A stretch of DNA of 64,000 bases from JAAXHH01 sp965225915 (GTDB taxonomy: Bacteria; JAAXHH01). This document shows positions 25,405-34,864 of this stretch, piece by piece (the first letter of the stretch is position 1; the number at the start of each line of letters is the position of its first letter). Both the position numbers and the translations under genes were made by a program. The notes under the pieces were generated by a model that made no database searches, had not been told where the DNA came from, and saw only the letters and a list, made by a program, of their open reading frames with translations. Location: assembly GCA_965225915.1 (NCBI GenBank), contig OZ245326.1, forward strand, positions 930,001-994,000, in the 5' to 3' direction.

Positions 25405-25547
25405 GTTCGAAGCAACTAAAAAGTCAAGATATTGTATAATGCTTCATATTTCAAGAGTCAATTTCATTTTATTTTACAATTTGTTTTTACAGTGTCCAGG
25501 CTGCCCAGGCACCTGATTGTCATGGCTGGGCGCCAGGACAATGCAGC

Positions 25548-27983
25548 CTATTCGCTTCGCAGGGACTCGATCGGATTGGCCGTGGCCGCCCTCAGGGCCT
25601 GGTAGCTCACGGTCAACTGGGAGATCGCCATCGCGAGTACGCCGGCCAGGATGAAGGTCATCCAGGTCAGGTCTACGCGGTAAGCGAAATCGTCCAGCCA
25701 GCGGGACATCGCGGCGTAGGCGATCGGCCACGCGATCGCGTTGGCCACGACCACGAGCCAGAGGAATTCGTTGGACAGCAGGCGGAACAGGTTGGGGATG
25801 GTTGCACCCAGGACCTTGCGGACCCCGATTTCCTTCGTGCGTCTTTCCGCGGTGAAGGAAGCGAGACCGAAGAGGCCCAGGCAGGCGATCGAGACGGCCA
25901 GCGCGGCGAAGGTAACGAAGACTCTGGCGAATCGCTGCTCGGCGTCGTACAACCGCGCGAAGATCTGGTCCACGAAGAAGTATTCGAAGGCGAAATCGGG
26001 GTTCACCTCGTGCCAGGCGTCCTCGGCCGCCGCCAGGCCCTCCGCCAGGCTACCGGAATCGATTTCAATCAACATGTGACCGCCCTCGTGGTCCGGAAAT
26101 AGGGCCAGGGGCCCGATCGGTTCATGTAGTGACGTGTAATGGTAATCCCTCACCACGCCGACGATCGTATGCTGGCTTTTTCCTTCTTCCTCCCACCCCT
26201 GCCGTTCTTCCATAAGACGCTCGAAAGACATTCCTACGGCGGAGTCCGCCGAACCATATCCCAGTCTCTTCACCGCCGCCTCGTTCAATACAGTCGAACC
26301 GGATCCAAGCCAGTCACCACCAAAGGATTCATCGAAGTACCTGCCCGCGACCAACTCGATACCGAGCACCCCGGCGAAGTCTTCGTCCGTCCACGCCTGG
26401 TACATTTCCACCTTGTCCACTTCATCTTCGCCCGTCTTTCGGACCGTGAGCGGAATCACGGGGTATTTGTGGCCGGGCAGCATGAAGGTCGCAGAGACAT
26501 TAACCACGTGGGGACTCGCCTGTACCCGCTGCTTGTAGGTCCGTGACTTTATTATGACGGGCTCAAAAGTTTGTGGAATGGCTATGACCTGGTCCGTGTT
26601 GAGCCCCATGTTCTTCGCACGGATGTATTCGAGCTGGCTGTAGACGATACCGGTACAGATGATGAGCGCGATCGAAATGACGAACTGACCCACGACCAGC
26701 AACCTTCTCAGTCGCGCACTACCTGCGCCGGTGGTCAGCGATCCCTTCAGGGTTTCTATCGGTGCGAGGCCGGACAGGTAAAGGGCGGGATAGCTGCCCG
26801 AAACGCATCCGATCAAAATCCCAATGAGCACCGCGGCGGCCAGGGCGAACCCCGTGGTGCCAATATCCAGATACATGGTCTTACCCGTGAGCATGTTGAA
26901 CCACGGCAGACTGATCGCCGCGATGAGCAGGGCAAGGCATACCGCCAGCCCGGTCATGATAAGCGACTCGATCAGGAACTGACGCGCCACCTGGCCGCGG
27001 CCGGCGCCGAATACTTTGCGCAGACCGATTTCCCTCGCACGTCCCGCGGACCTCGCCGTGGCCAGGTTCATGTAGTTGATGCAGGCGATCAGGATGATGA
27101 ACACGGCGACGGCGATAAAGAGGTAGATGTACGAAATATCGCTGTTGGGGGTCAGTTCGGTTTCCAGGTGGGAGTGAAGGTGGATATCGGTGACCGGCTG
27201 CAGGCTGAGAGCCAGGGACGCTTCGTCGTTGTCGTAGCGATTTCCAAGGTGTTTCTGAACGAAGGCGGGCAGCTTGGCTTCCAGTTCGGCCGGGTCGGCG
27301 CCTTCTTTGAGCAGAATGTAACTGTGGGACCTGCGCCAGCCCCATTCGTCGACCTTACGGTCCGAGTAGGCTTCCTGGATCCGGAACGACGCGAGTATGT
27401 CGAATCCCAGGTGCGTATTGGCCGGCAGGTCCCGCATGATTCCTGTCACTTCGAGATGAAAAGTCCCTTCGGCGATCACGATCTTCCCGATGGGATTTTC
27501 ATCACCGAAGTATTTACGGGCAATGGATTCGGACAGCACCACCTTGTCGTTTCCAGTAAGCACAGTCCGGGGATTGCCGACCACCAGGGGGACGTTGAAC
27601 ACATCGAAGACCGTGGAGTCGGCCAGGTAGAAGGATCGTTCGTAAAACCCCTTGTCACCGTACTTGATCATCCAGGCGTTTCCGGGCGGTACGAAACGCA
27701 CCTTGTTTTCCACTTCGGGAAACTCGCCAAGCATGAACGTGACCGTGGGAAGCAGGACATCGGCGGTTCGAGTGACCTGGTCCCCCTGACGTTCTTCGGT
27801 GATCACGCGGTAGATCCGGTCCGCCTTGTCGTGGAACCGGTCGTAGCTCAACTCGTCGCGAACGTACAGCAGAATCAGGAGACAGCACGCGATTCCGAGC
27901 GACAGGCTCATCACGTTGATGAAGGAGTAGCCCTTCTTGCGGTTCAGGTGGCGGACGGCCACTGTGAAGTAGTTGCTGAGCAT
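25548..27983 (-). CDS. ABC transporter permease, MacB/FtsX type
   Basis: This 811-residue protein has an N-terminal membrane segment after the RHLNRKKGYSFINVMSLSLGIACCLLILLYV stretch and a MacB-type periplasmic domain. A membrane cluster follows around residues 285-440 with LATARSAGRAREIGLRKVFGAGRGQVARQFLIESL, then a second periplasmic domain. The C-terminal cluster has ERRTKEIGVRKVLGATIPNLFRLLSNEFLWLV and ends ATANPIESLRSE. Such permeases pair with a separate ATPase, which is not in the window. They usually export antimicrobials, lipoproteins or signals. A relic of a second permease lies 58 bases upstream (28041-28085). Confidence 0.9.
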   Translation of the reverse strand: MLSNYFTVAVRHLNRKKGYSFINVMSLSLGIACCLLILLYVRDELSYDRFHDKADRIYRVITEERQGDQVTRTADVLLPTVTFMLGEFPEVENKVRFVPPGNAWMIKYGDKGFYERSFYLADSTVFDVFNVPLVVGNPRTVLTGNDKVVLSESIARKYFGDENPIGKIVIAEGTFHLEVTGIMRDLPANTHLGFDILASFRIQEAYSDRKVDEWGWRRSHSYILLKEGADPAELEAKLPAFVQKHLGNRYDNDEASLALSLQPVTDIHLHSHLETELTPNSDISYIYLFIAVAVFIILIACINYMNLATARSAGRAREIGLRKVFGAGRGQVARQFLIESLIMTGLAVCLALLIAAISLPWFNMLTGKTMYLDIGTTGFALAAAVLIGILIGCVSGSYPALYLSGLAPIETLKGSLTTGAGSARLRRLLVVGQFVISIALIICTGIVYSQLEYIRAKNMGLNTDQVIAIPQTFEPVIIKSRTYKQRVQASPHVVNVSATFMLPGHKYPVIPLTVRKTGEDEVDKVEMYQAWTDEDFAGVLGIELVAGRYFDESFGGDWLGSGSTVLNEAAVKRLGYGSADSAVGMSFERLMEERQGWEEEGKSQHTIVGVVRDYHYTSLHEPIGPLALFPDHEGGHMLIEIDSGSLAEGLAAAEDAWHEVNPDFAFEYFFVDQIFARLYDAEQRFARVFVTFAALAVSIACLGLFGLASFTAERRTKEIGVRKVLGATIPNLFRLLSNEFLWLVVVANAIAWPIAYAAMSRWLDDFAYRVDLTWMTFILAGVLAMAISQLTVSYQALRAATANPIESLRSE

Positions 27984-28040
27984 GGGAATTCCTGGTCAGG
28001 CATCTGTTCAGGGACGTAATGCTGGATAAACTAATGCCTG

Positions 28041-28085
28041 CTATTCGCTACGCAAGGATTCGATCGGATTGGCCATCGCGTACCA
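28041..28085 (-). pseudogene. C-terminal relic of a second MacB/FtsX permease gene
   Basis: The minus strand reads ...AMANPIESLRSE then TAG, matching the C-terminus ATANPIESLRSE of the intact permease at 25548-27983 and its DNA with few changes. Homology stops at about 28085. It marks a former tandem permease gene whose body was lost, probably by deletion between the paralogues. Confidence 0.6.
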
Positions 28086-28238
28086 CGCCCATCGTGTATT
28101 GTCCCATTTCAGGATGCACTACAATATCACCCCTGGCCCGGGATCTATACCAGTAGAATCTGATGTCGATGTGATCTGGCATTCGTTATATTGAATCCTG
28201 TCACAGTACCCATCAAATCCACCCGCTTTTGATTCATC

Positions 28239-29573
28239 ATGACCGATCTCTTCTCCGAACAGGCCGAACGCCAACTGCGCCGGGAAGCGCCGTTGGCAGC
28301 CCGTATGCGTCCGGACACGCTGGAAGGCTTCCTGGGTCAGCAGGGGCTGGTCGGCCAGGGACGCCTGCTGCACGAGGCCATTGAACGGGATACCCCCTTT
28401 TCCATGATCCTCTGGGGGCCGCCGGGTTCCGGCAAGACCACCCTCGCCTTCATCATCGCCCGTGCCACGGATTCCCATTTCGTCCCGTTGAGCGCCGTGA
28501 GCGCCGGCGTGAAGGACCTGCACCGTGCGGCCTCCGAGGCCCGTGACCGCCTGGGGATGCATCGTAAGCGGACCATCCTCTTCATAGACGAGATCCATCG
28601 TTTCAACAAGTTGCAACAGGACGCCGTGCTTCCCACCGTGGAAAACGGAACGTTGACCCTCATCGGGGCGACGACGGAAAACCCTTCCTTCGAAGTGAAC
28701 GCCGCCCTGCTGTCCCGCTGCAGGGTACTTCGGTTGGAAGCCCTGTCGGAAGACGACCTGGCCGATATCGTGCGGCGGGCGCTGGACGACGACGAGCGCG
28801 GCCTGGGCGGCCGGAGTATCCGGATGGAAGGCCAGGCGGTCGCCTACCTGGCTTCCGTGGCTGGCGGAGACGCGCGCGTAGCACTCAACACCCTCGAGGT
28901 GGCGGCCATGACCACGCCGCGCGACGAAGGGGACCGTATACTGCTTTCCGAGAAGGAGATCGACGAGGCCCTTCAGCACCGCGCCCCACAGTACGACAAG
29001 GGTGGGGACTGGCACTACGACGCCATTTCCGCCCTGCACAAGAGTGTGCGGGACTCTGATCCGGACGGGGCGCTGTACTGGCTGGCCCGGATGCTCATCG
29101 CCGGGGACGACCCCCTGTACATCGCCCGGCGAATCATCCGCATGTCGGTGGAAGACATCGGCCTGGCCGACCCCTTTGCCTTGACGCTGACTACATCGGC
29201 CCAGCAGGCGGTACATTTCATGGGTCAGCCCGAGGGCGACCTCGCCCTGGCCCACGCGGTGGTCTACCTGGCTACCGCGCCCAAGAGCAACGCGGTCTAT
29301 TCGGCGTTTTCAAAGGCGCGGCAGGACGCGGAAAAGACCAGCAACGAACCCATTCCGATGCACCTGCGCAACGCCCCGACCCGCATGATGAAGGAAATGG
29401 GCCACGGAAAGGGGTACAAGTACGCCCACGATTTCGACGAGGCCGCCGTGAACCAGGAGCATCTACCGGAAACCATCCGGGGCCACCGGTACTACGAACC
29501 CACCGACCGGGGCCGCGAGGAGAAAATCCGCGTATGGATGGAGAAGATGCGGAAGATAAGGGATGGGGACTGA
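28239..29573 (+). CDS. rarA: Replication-associated recombination protein A (RarA/MgsA), AAA+ ATPase
   Basis: The Walker A WGPPGSGKTTLA (residues 59-70) and Walker B ILFIDEIHRFNKLQQDA are followed by the sensor region LTLIGATTENPSFEVNAALLSRC. The C-terminal tetramerisation part has LHKSVRDSDPDGALYWLARMLIAGDDPLYIARR and ends in a helical domain with HLRNAPTRMMKEMGHGKGYKYAHDF. At 444 residues it is standard. It acts at stalled replication forks. The gene is monocistronic, divergent from the permease relic. Confidence 0.95.
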   Translation: MTDLFSEQAERQLRREAPLAARMRPDTLEGFLGQQGLVGQGRLLHEAIERDTPFSMILWGPPGSGKTTLAFIIARATDSHFVPLSAVSAGVKDLHRAASEARDRLGMHRKRTILFIDEIHRFNKLQQDAVLPTVENGTLTLIGATTENPSFEVNAALLSRCRVLRLEALSEDDLADIVRRALDDDERGLGGRSIRMEGQAVAYLASVAGGDARVALNTLEVAAMTTPRDEGDRILLSEKEIDEALQHRAPQYDKGGDWHYDAISALHKSVRDSDPDGALYWLARMLIAGDDPLYIARRIIRMSVEDIGLADPFALTLTTSAQQAVHFMGQPEGDLALAHAVVYLATAPKSNAVYSAFSKARQDAEKTSNEPIPMHLRNAPTRMMKEMGHGKGYKYAHDFDEAAVNQEHLPETIRGHRYYEPTDRGREEKIRVWMEKMRKIRDGD

Positions 29574-29610
29574 CAGACGAGAGCCACGGGCGGATTGAAA
29601 CAGCCGAGTA

Positions 29611-30186
29611 TTAAGCGATCGCCTCGCGGTAACAGTAGTCGAACAGCATTTCCCACTCGCGCTGCTGGATGCTCCGGCAGAGATCCCCGGCGGGTACGCC
29701 GCCCGTGTTGGCAGCTTCGCACAGGTCGATGAAGGCGTCGGGATCCCAGGAGGTCTGCATTGTCAGGAACGCGGCCTCGTCGGGCAGGTCATCCGCGGCG
29801 GAAGCGATCGCGGCCGCTTCGTCTTTTAACGCAGGGTAGATGGCATGGTCTCCGACACGGCCGAACCAGTGCTTTCCGTTGGGATAATCCGGTTCACGAC
29901 GGTGCATGATACCGTGCCAGTAACTGCCGGTGGGCGTGGTGATCTGCTGGCTGAGGGTGTGGGACGTGACCAGAAAATCGTGGTACAGCCACAGGCCTGA
30001 CATGCATCCCTCGGCCATCTTCCGGTCCCGGATGGCGTTCGGCGCGAAGGCCTGGTCCAGGTCCAGCGCTTCCAGTTCGGCCCTGGCCGAACTGGTCTCC
30101 TCGCCCGGGCCCAGGGACATGTTGTGTGGCGTCTCGATCAGGTCCGCGAATGCGGCACCGTAGGCACTGGCGTTAAAGGCAGGCAT
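29611..30186 (-). CDS. Conserved hypothetical protein
   Basis: This is a 191-residue soluble protein with no signal peptide or membrane segment. It has a distinctive core around SYWHGIMHRREPDYPNGKHWFGRVGDHAIYP and an aromatic C-terminus (QQREWEMLFDYCYREA). The His-, Trp- and Arg-rich core suggests an enzyme or ligand-binding fold. I recall similar unannotated proteins in environmental bacteria but no function. The start ATG at 30186 follows a gaaagg-type ribosome site. The gene precedes nothing obviously related. Confidence 0.7.
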   Translation of the reverse strand: MPAFNASAYGAAFADLIETPHNMSLGPGEETSSARAELEALDLDQAFAPNAIRDRKMAEGCMSGLWLYHDFLVTSHTLSQQITTPTGSYWHGIMHRREPDYPNGKHWFGRVGDHAIYPALKDEAAAIASAADDLPDEAAFLTMQTSWDPDAFIDLCEAANTGGVPAGDLCRSIQQREWEMLFDYCYREAIA

Positions 30187-30247
30187 GGTCGTTCCTTTCG
30201 AGGTTACGGACCGAGACCCAGGTCCGGCGTGAGACTCGGGACCGGTT

Positions 30248-31078
30248 TTATTGCTGGATTTCCGGGGACTTCGTTTTCCCCTTTTTCAGCACCTCGTTCA
30301 TACTCCCGGTGCGGTATCCTTCCAGGTCGAGCGTGACGTAGGCGTAGCCGATTTCCTTGAGATATGCCGAGATCTCGTCGTGGTGTTCGATGACGGTCGC
30401 GAGATCCCCCGGCTCCGTCTCAATCCGGGCCATGTTCCTGTGATGGCGCACCCTGAACTGCCGGAGACCCATGCCGCGGATGAAGGCTTCTGCCTTTCCG
30501 ACCTGTTCGAGGGCTTCAATCGTGATGGGATCGCCGTAGGGAAAGCGAGACGAAAGGCACGCCAGGGATGGCTTGTCCGCGGTGGGAAGCCCCAGTCGCT
30601 CGGACAGCGCGCGGACGTCGGCCTTGGTGAACCCGGCGTCCTTCAACGGACTCCGCACGCCGTGCTCCCGGATCGCGAGCATACCGGGGCGGAAGTCGCT
30701 GACATCGTCCACGATGCTGCCTTCGCAGATATGAGCGGCTTCTTCCTCCAGGGCGATCTCCTTCAGCCGTGTGTACAGTTCATTCCGGCAGAAATAGCAC
30801 CTGCGCGGGTTGTTCTGCATGTACTCCGCGTTGTGGATTTCCTCCGTGTCCACGTAGCGGTGCCGGGCGCCCATCCAATCCGCCAGTTCGGCGGCTTCGT
30901 TCTTCTCCTCTTCCGGGAGAGACTCGGACACGCCGGTAACGCCGAGGGCGCGGTCCTCCAGCACATCGGTAGCCACTTTGAGCAGCAGCGTGCTGTCCAC
31001 GCCCGCGGAGAAAGCGACCAAAACGCTGCCCATGGCGCGCAGATCTTCCTGGAGTGACTGGTACTTTACGTCCAGCAT
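30248..31078 (-). CDS. larE: LarE-family ATP-dependent sacrificial sulfur transferase
   Basis: The PP-loop is SVLVAFSAGVDSTLLLK. RRCYFCRNELYTRLKEIA and KPSLACLSSRFPYGDPIT carry the family cysteines, and the C-terminal part has RVRHHRNMARIETEPGDL. LarE activates the nicotinic acid dinucleotide cofactor by AMP transfer and donates sulfur to make the nickel-pincer cofactor of lactate racemase and relatives. The second residue of the usual SGGxDS is Ala. The start is ATG 31078; GTG 31099, with a stronger purine-rich leader, is possible. larB and larC are not in the window. Confidence 0.9.
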   Translation of the reverse strand: MLDVKYQSLQEDLRAMGSVLVAFSAGVDSTLLLKVATDVLEDRALGVTGVSESLPEEEKNEAAELADWMGARHRYVDTEEIHNAEYMQNNPRRCYFCRNELYTRLKEIALEEEAAHICEGSIVDDVSDFRPGMLAIREHGVRSPLKDAGFTKADVRALSERLGLPTADKPSLACLSSRFPYGDPITIEALEQVGKAEAFIRGMGLRQFRVRHHRNMARIETEPGDLATVIEHHDEISAYLKEIGYAYVTLDLEGYRTGSMNEVLKKGKTKSPEIQQ

Positions 31079-31354
31079 GGATATATCGTTCCGATTCACG
31101 TCCCTTGCCCCCTGACGAAACTCCGTCCCCAACCGAGTTAAAACAACCCCTGAAATCGACGAATTCGCCGTCGCGGCTCTCCTTCGGAAACGGAACTCCC
31201 GCCATGATTTCGCTTGACAGAAGCGGGTGTCCCACCGCTTTTTAACACGTCTGTTTTTGATTGAAACAAGATACGGTGGACGCGCCGTAATGACAACGGT
31301 TTTTTGTAGCGAGGCGCCGTGAACGCGGGACCTCGAAGGAGCGAGATAAGGGTT

Positions 31355-32398
31355 ATGAACGGGGATAAGCGGATCCGGTCAACTACCACGAATAAAGACG
31401 GGACGGTGGGGGCTTCGGGCGAACCGACCAGGTTGTACAGCGGCATCCAACCCACCGGTGACATCCACATCGGAAATTACCTCGGCGCCGTAAGCAACTG
31501 GGCCAAGCTGATCCAGCGATACGACTGCATCTACTGCATCGTGGATTACCACGCCATAACCATCGAGTATGATCCGGATTCCATGCGGGAAGCCGTGCTG
31601 GATACCGCCACGATGGGCATTGCCTGCGGCCTAGATCCCAATCGCTGTACACTATTCGTGCAATCCCACGTAACCGAAACGCTGGAACTCGCCTGGGTGT
31701 TCAGTACCGTTACCGCGCTGGGCGCCCTGGAACGCATGACGCAGTTCAAGGACAAGGCCGCCCAGCACAAGCAGAACATCAACGCGGGCCTGTTCACCTA
31801 CCCCGTGCTCCAGGCCGCGGACATCCTGGGCGTCAAGGCGGACGGCGTGCCGGTGGGCGACGATCAGTCCCAGCACCTGGAACTGACGCGCGAAATTGCC
31901 CGCCGGTTCAACCATCTGTACGGACCGGTATTTCCTGAAGCCAAGACCCTGTACAGTCCCGCGCCCCGCATCATGGGACTGGACGGCCAGTCCAAGATGA
32001 GCAAGAGCCAGGATAATTACATCGCGATGAAGGACAGCAGCGACACGGTCAAAAAGAAGCTCAGCACCGCCTATACCGACCCGAACCGGCTGCGAAGAAC
32101 CGATCCCGGCAATCCGGACATCTGCAACATTTTCACGCTGCACAAGTCCTTCTCGAGTCCCGACGAGGTCGCGACCATCGACACCGAGTGCCGAAGCGCG
32201 GGCATCGGCTGCGTCGACTGCAAGAAGATACTGGGCGACAACATGGAAACCACGATGACGCCGGTCCAGGACAAGTACGAAGACCTGACCCGTCGGCCCG
32301 ACGACGTGCGGGACGCCCTCGCCGCGGGTGCCGGCAGGGTAAGGGCCCTTACGGAAGAAACCATGACGGAGGTCCGGCAGAACCTGGGACTGCGTTAG
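31355..32398 (+). CDS. trpS: Tryptophanyl-tRNA synthetase
   Basis: The class I signatures are PTGDIHIGNYLGA (HIGH-type) and GQSKMSKSQDN (KMSKS). DYHAITIEYDP and VKADGVPVGDDQSQHLELTREIARRFN complete the TrpRS family pattern. It charges tRNA-Trp in the cytosol. I prefer ATG 31355 after aaggg; a GTG start at 31319 would add 12 residues. A short tail with CRSAGIGCVDCKKILGDNM is normal for bacterial TrpRS of this subgroup. It has no close operon partner. Confidence 0.95.
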   Translation: MNGDKRIRSTTTNKDGTVGASGEPTRLYSGIQPTGDIHIGNYLGAVSNWAKLIQRYDCIYCIVDYHAITIEYDPDSMREAVLDTATMGIACGLDPNRCTLFVQSHVTETLELAWVFSTVTALGALERMTQFKDKAAQHKQNINAGLFTYPVLQAADILGVKADGVPVGDDQSQHLELTREIARRFNHLYGPVFPEAKTLYSPAPRIMGLDGQSKMSKSQDNYIAMKDSSDTVKKKLSTAYTDPNRLRRTDPGNPDICNIFTLHKSFSSPDEVATIDTECRSAGIGCVDCKKILGDNMETTMTPVQDKYEDLTRRPDDVRDALAAGAGRVRALTEETMTEVRQNLGLR

Positions 32399-32545
32399 AC
32401 CGGTAATCAACGCGAGGCGGCATCCTTAAGCCACGGCTGGTCGAACAGTTGAACGGGAAAACTCAAGAACTCCATGTTCCAACACAGGATGGAACCCCCA
32501 GACATTCGCCGCGTTTATAACTACGGTGTTCATATCCTCGCAATT

Positions 32546-32590
32546 GAAGGTGCGAAGTACCCCATGAAGGTGCGAAGTACCCCATGAAGG
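32546..32590. repeat. Short tandem repeat (20 bp x2 plus part)
   Basis: GAAGGTGCGAAGTACCCCAT occurs at 32546-32565 and again at 32566-32585, followed by the first bases of a third copy. It lies in the 268-base gap between trpS and the TonB-like gene, which shows no other structure. It probably arose by slippage. Confidence 0.6.
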
Positions 32591-32666
32591 CGCACTGAAC
32601 CCGATTGCTTCGCGTACCAGCCCGATGTCTGTACGCCCGCTTGTAATCCTATCTTAAGAATCATGC

Positions 32667-33806
32667 ATGGATATTTACTCGAAAGAATATGCCCACCAAT
32701 CGCGTCCCCTGGGACGGACCGTTTCCTTTCGACGCAATACGGGCAGATACCTCCTGATCGCCTTCGTAGTCGCCGGACTTCTCCATAGCCTCTCCCTGTT
32801 GATCCTCCTATACACCGGCATGCTGGAAGACAAGGACATGATCGAACTCACGCTCACGCCCTACGAGCGGCTGGAGCAGTTCGAGAAAGCCTACATGGAA
32901 ATGCAGAAACCGCCGACCCTGGTTGACGTGCCGGAAGAGGCTCGCGTTGAGGAACCGCCAGACGATCCGGAAGCCGACGTGGCCGACAAGAATGCCGTTG
33001 CAAGGGATTTATTGGAAGATACCGAGTTGCCTGAAGGACCGGCTTTTTCCGAAGGTGACCTGGAGCTCAGGACGATGGAGGAAATGGATGAAGAGGACGA
33101 GCAACAGCACGATCCCTTCGCCGGCGGTGTCCCGCTCACGCCCCGGCAGGGCGGCATCGAGGATTGGGAGGAGTTGAAAGACCCACCCCTGTGGACTTCG
33201 GACCTGATCATCCGGCCCGAGTTCCGCGGCACGGGAGGGCGAGAAGGGCGCGGAGAAGGCGGGATGGAAGGCGATGCGGTCGCTTCGGCGCCCCGGCCAA
33301 CCGGCCCGGACGCGCCGGTGTATATCCCCCAGGACGATCTGAACGAACTGGCGCAACAGCCCCGCGAACCCGGGTACCAACGGCACCAGCGGTTCGGTTT
33401 TGGCTTAGGAAACTCCGGTCCCCGGATACCCCGGACGAATAACCGCCATACCTCGGTAAAGGATTACGGTGGTTTCTCGCTCAGCACCTACGCCTGGGAC
33501 TACGCGCCTTACCTGTACATCCTGCGCGAACGGGTGCGAAGGCGCTGGTTCGCGCCGGAGGCCTTCAGGCTCGGCCTGGTGAGCGGGCGGGTCATCATTC
33601 GTTTCAAGATCATGCCCGCCGGCACCCTGCGCGACCTCGAGGTCCTTTCCTACCGGGACAATGACATACCCTACCAGTCCCTCGTATCGTCAAGTCGCAA
33701 CGCCATCGTTTCCGCCAGCCCTTTTCCGCCGCTCCCCAATGATTTCCTTCATCCGTTTCTTGAAATCACCGGCACCTTCTATTACCAGATTCTGCGTGCG
33801 CGGTAG
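32667..33806 (+). CDS. TonB-like energy-transducing protein
   Basis: One N-terminal transmembrane helix (residues about 28-50, YLLIAFVVAGLLHSLSLLIL) is followed by a long acidic, proline-rich periplasmic linker. The C-terminal TonB-type domain contains YLYILRERVRRRWFAPEAFRLGLVSGRVIIRFKIMPAGTLRDLEVL, a region typical of TonB/TolA C-termini. It would link the inner membrane to outer-membrane transporters. No ExbB/ExbD genes are seen nearby. The linker is unusually Asp/Glu-rich compared with the Pro-Lys linker of E. coli TonB. Confidence 0.8.
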   Translation: MDIYSKEYAHQSRPLGRTVSFRRNTGRYLLIAFVVAGLLHSLSLLILLYTGMLEDKDMIELTLTPYERLEQFEKAYMEMQKPPTLVDVPEEARVEEPPDDPEADVADKNAVARDLLEDTELPEGPAFSEGDLELRTMEEMDEEDEQQHDPFAGGVPLTPRQGGIEDWEELKDPPLWTSDLIIRPEFRGTGGREGRGEGGMEGDAVASAPRPTGPDAPVYIPQDDLNELAQQPREPGYQRHQRFGFGLGNSGPRIPRTNNRHTSVKDYGGFSLSTYAWDYAPYLYILRERVRRRWFAPEAFRLGLVSGRVIIRFKIMPAGTLRDLEVLSYRDNDIPYQSLVSSSRNAIVSASPFPPLPNDFLHPFLEITGTFYYQILRAR

Positions 33807-33903
33807 GTACACATCATTGTCACAGTAGCTATGTATACACATTGTATATACAGTGCTGTTCGACCAGATGAATGGTCATGGGCGGGTGCATGATCAGGAG
33901 CAA

Positions 33904-34830
33904 ATGCAGGAGCTTATCACGTTGACGGATCGATTGGGACAACTGGTAGATTCTAGAGCATTCCAGAATACCGTTCTCGGGGTCATCACGGCCGCTGCCA
34001 TCCTGGTGGGGCTGGAAACCTCGCGGGATCTCGTGGCCCGTTACGGTTCGCTGCTGCACCGTCTCGACCAACTGGTCCTGTTGTTCTTCGTCCTGGAAGC
34101 CGTGCTGAAAATGGCCCGTCACGGCCGCTACTGGTACCGGTATTTCGGCGACCGGTGGAACGTGTTCGACTTCCTCATCGTGGTAGCCTGCCTGCTGCCA
34201 GCGGGAGGCCAGTACGCCGCGGTGCTCCGCCTGGCCCGCGTGCTCCGGGCGCTGCGGCTGGTGACCGCGGTGCCGAAGCTGCAGTTGCTGGTCAATTCGC
34301 TACTCAAGTCGATCACGTCGCTGGGATACGTTGGACTGCTGCTGGGCGTGCTGTTCTACGTCTACGCGGTACTGGGCGTATACCTATTTCGCGACAACGA
34401 CCCCGTGCATTTCCAAGACCTGTCGACGGCGTTGCTAACGCTCTTCCGCGTGGTGACCCTGGAGGACTGGACGGACGTGATGTACATCCAGATGTACGGC
34501 AGCGACGCTTACCCGGGCTACACCGATTTCGCGCAGGCTCATCTGCGTGAAGCTTCGCGGGCTTTGCCGTTACTCGGCGCCGCCTTCTTCGTTTCCTTCG
34601 TTATGCTCGGCACCATGATCATGCTGAACCTCTTCATCGGGGTCATTATAAATTCCATGGCCGAAGCCCAGGCCGATCGGGAATCGGACGAACGGCGACG
34701 GCATCTTGAACGGGATGGACGGATAAGCGTAGGGGATGAAGTCGGTTTGATCGAGGAGGAAATACAGAAACTCTCGAGGCGGTTGAAATCCCTGCGTAAG
34801 CGGACCGACGAGAACGGGGACGGCACGTGA
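33904..34830 (+). CDS. Voltage-gated cation channel, NaChBac-like, with acidic TLEDWTD filter
   Basis: This is a single six-helix channel unit. The S4 segment VLRLARVLRALRLVTAVPK carries an Arg every third residue (about 109, 112, 115, 118). The pore has TLEDWTD at about residues 185-191, and S6 is LGTMIMLNLFIGVIINSM. A charged C-terminal coiled coil follows (EEEIQKLSRRLKSLRKR). NavBac sodium channels have TLESW; extra Asp residues in the filter are associated with calcium permeability in engineered CavAb. The start at 33904 follows caggag; the frame also opens at GTG 33853. Ion selectivity is inference. Confidence 0.85.
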   Translation: MQELITLTDRLGQLVDSRAFQNTVLGVITAAAILVGLETSRDLVARYGSLLHRLDQLVLLFFVLEAVLKMARHGRYWYRYFGDRWNVFDFLIVVACLLPAGGQYAAVLRLARVLRALRLVTAVPKLQLLVNSLLKSITSLGYVGLLLGVLFYVYAVLGVYLFRDNDPVHFQDLSTALLTLFRVVTLEDWTDVMYIQMYGSDAYPGYTDFAQAHLREASRALPLLGAAFFVSFVMLGTMIMLNLFIGVIINSMAEAQADRESDERRRHLERDGRISVGDEVGLIEEEIQKLSRRLKSLRKRTDENGDGT

Positions 34831-34864
34831 TCCTACTGGCGGCCTGACCTGCACTCCTGAAAGT

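Noticed and set aside
26571..28019. 482-residue plus-strand ORF
   Set aside because: It is antisense to the MacB-type permease and shows no recognisable motif.
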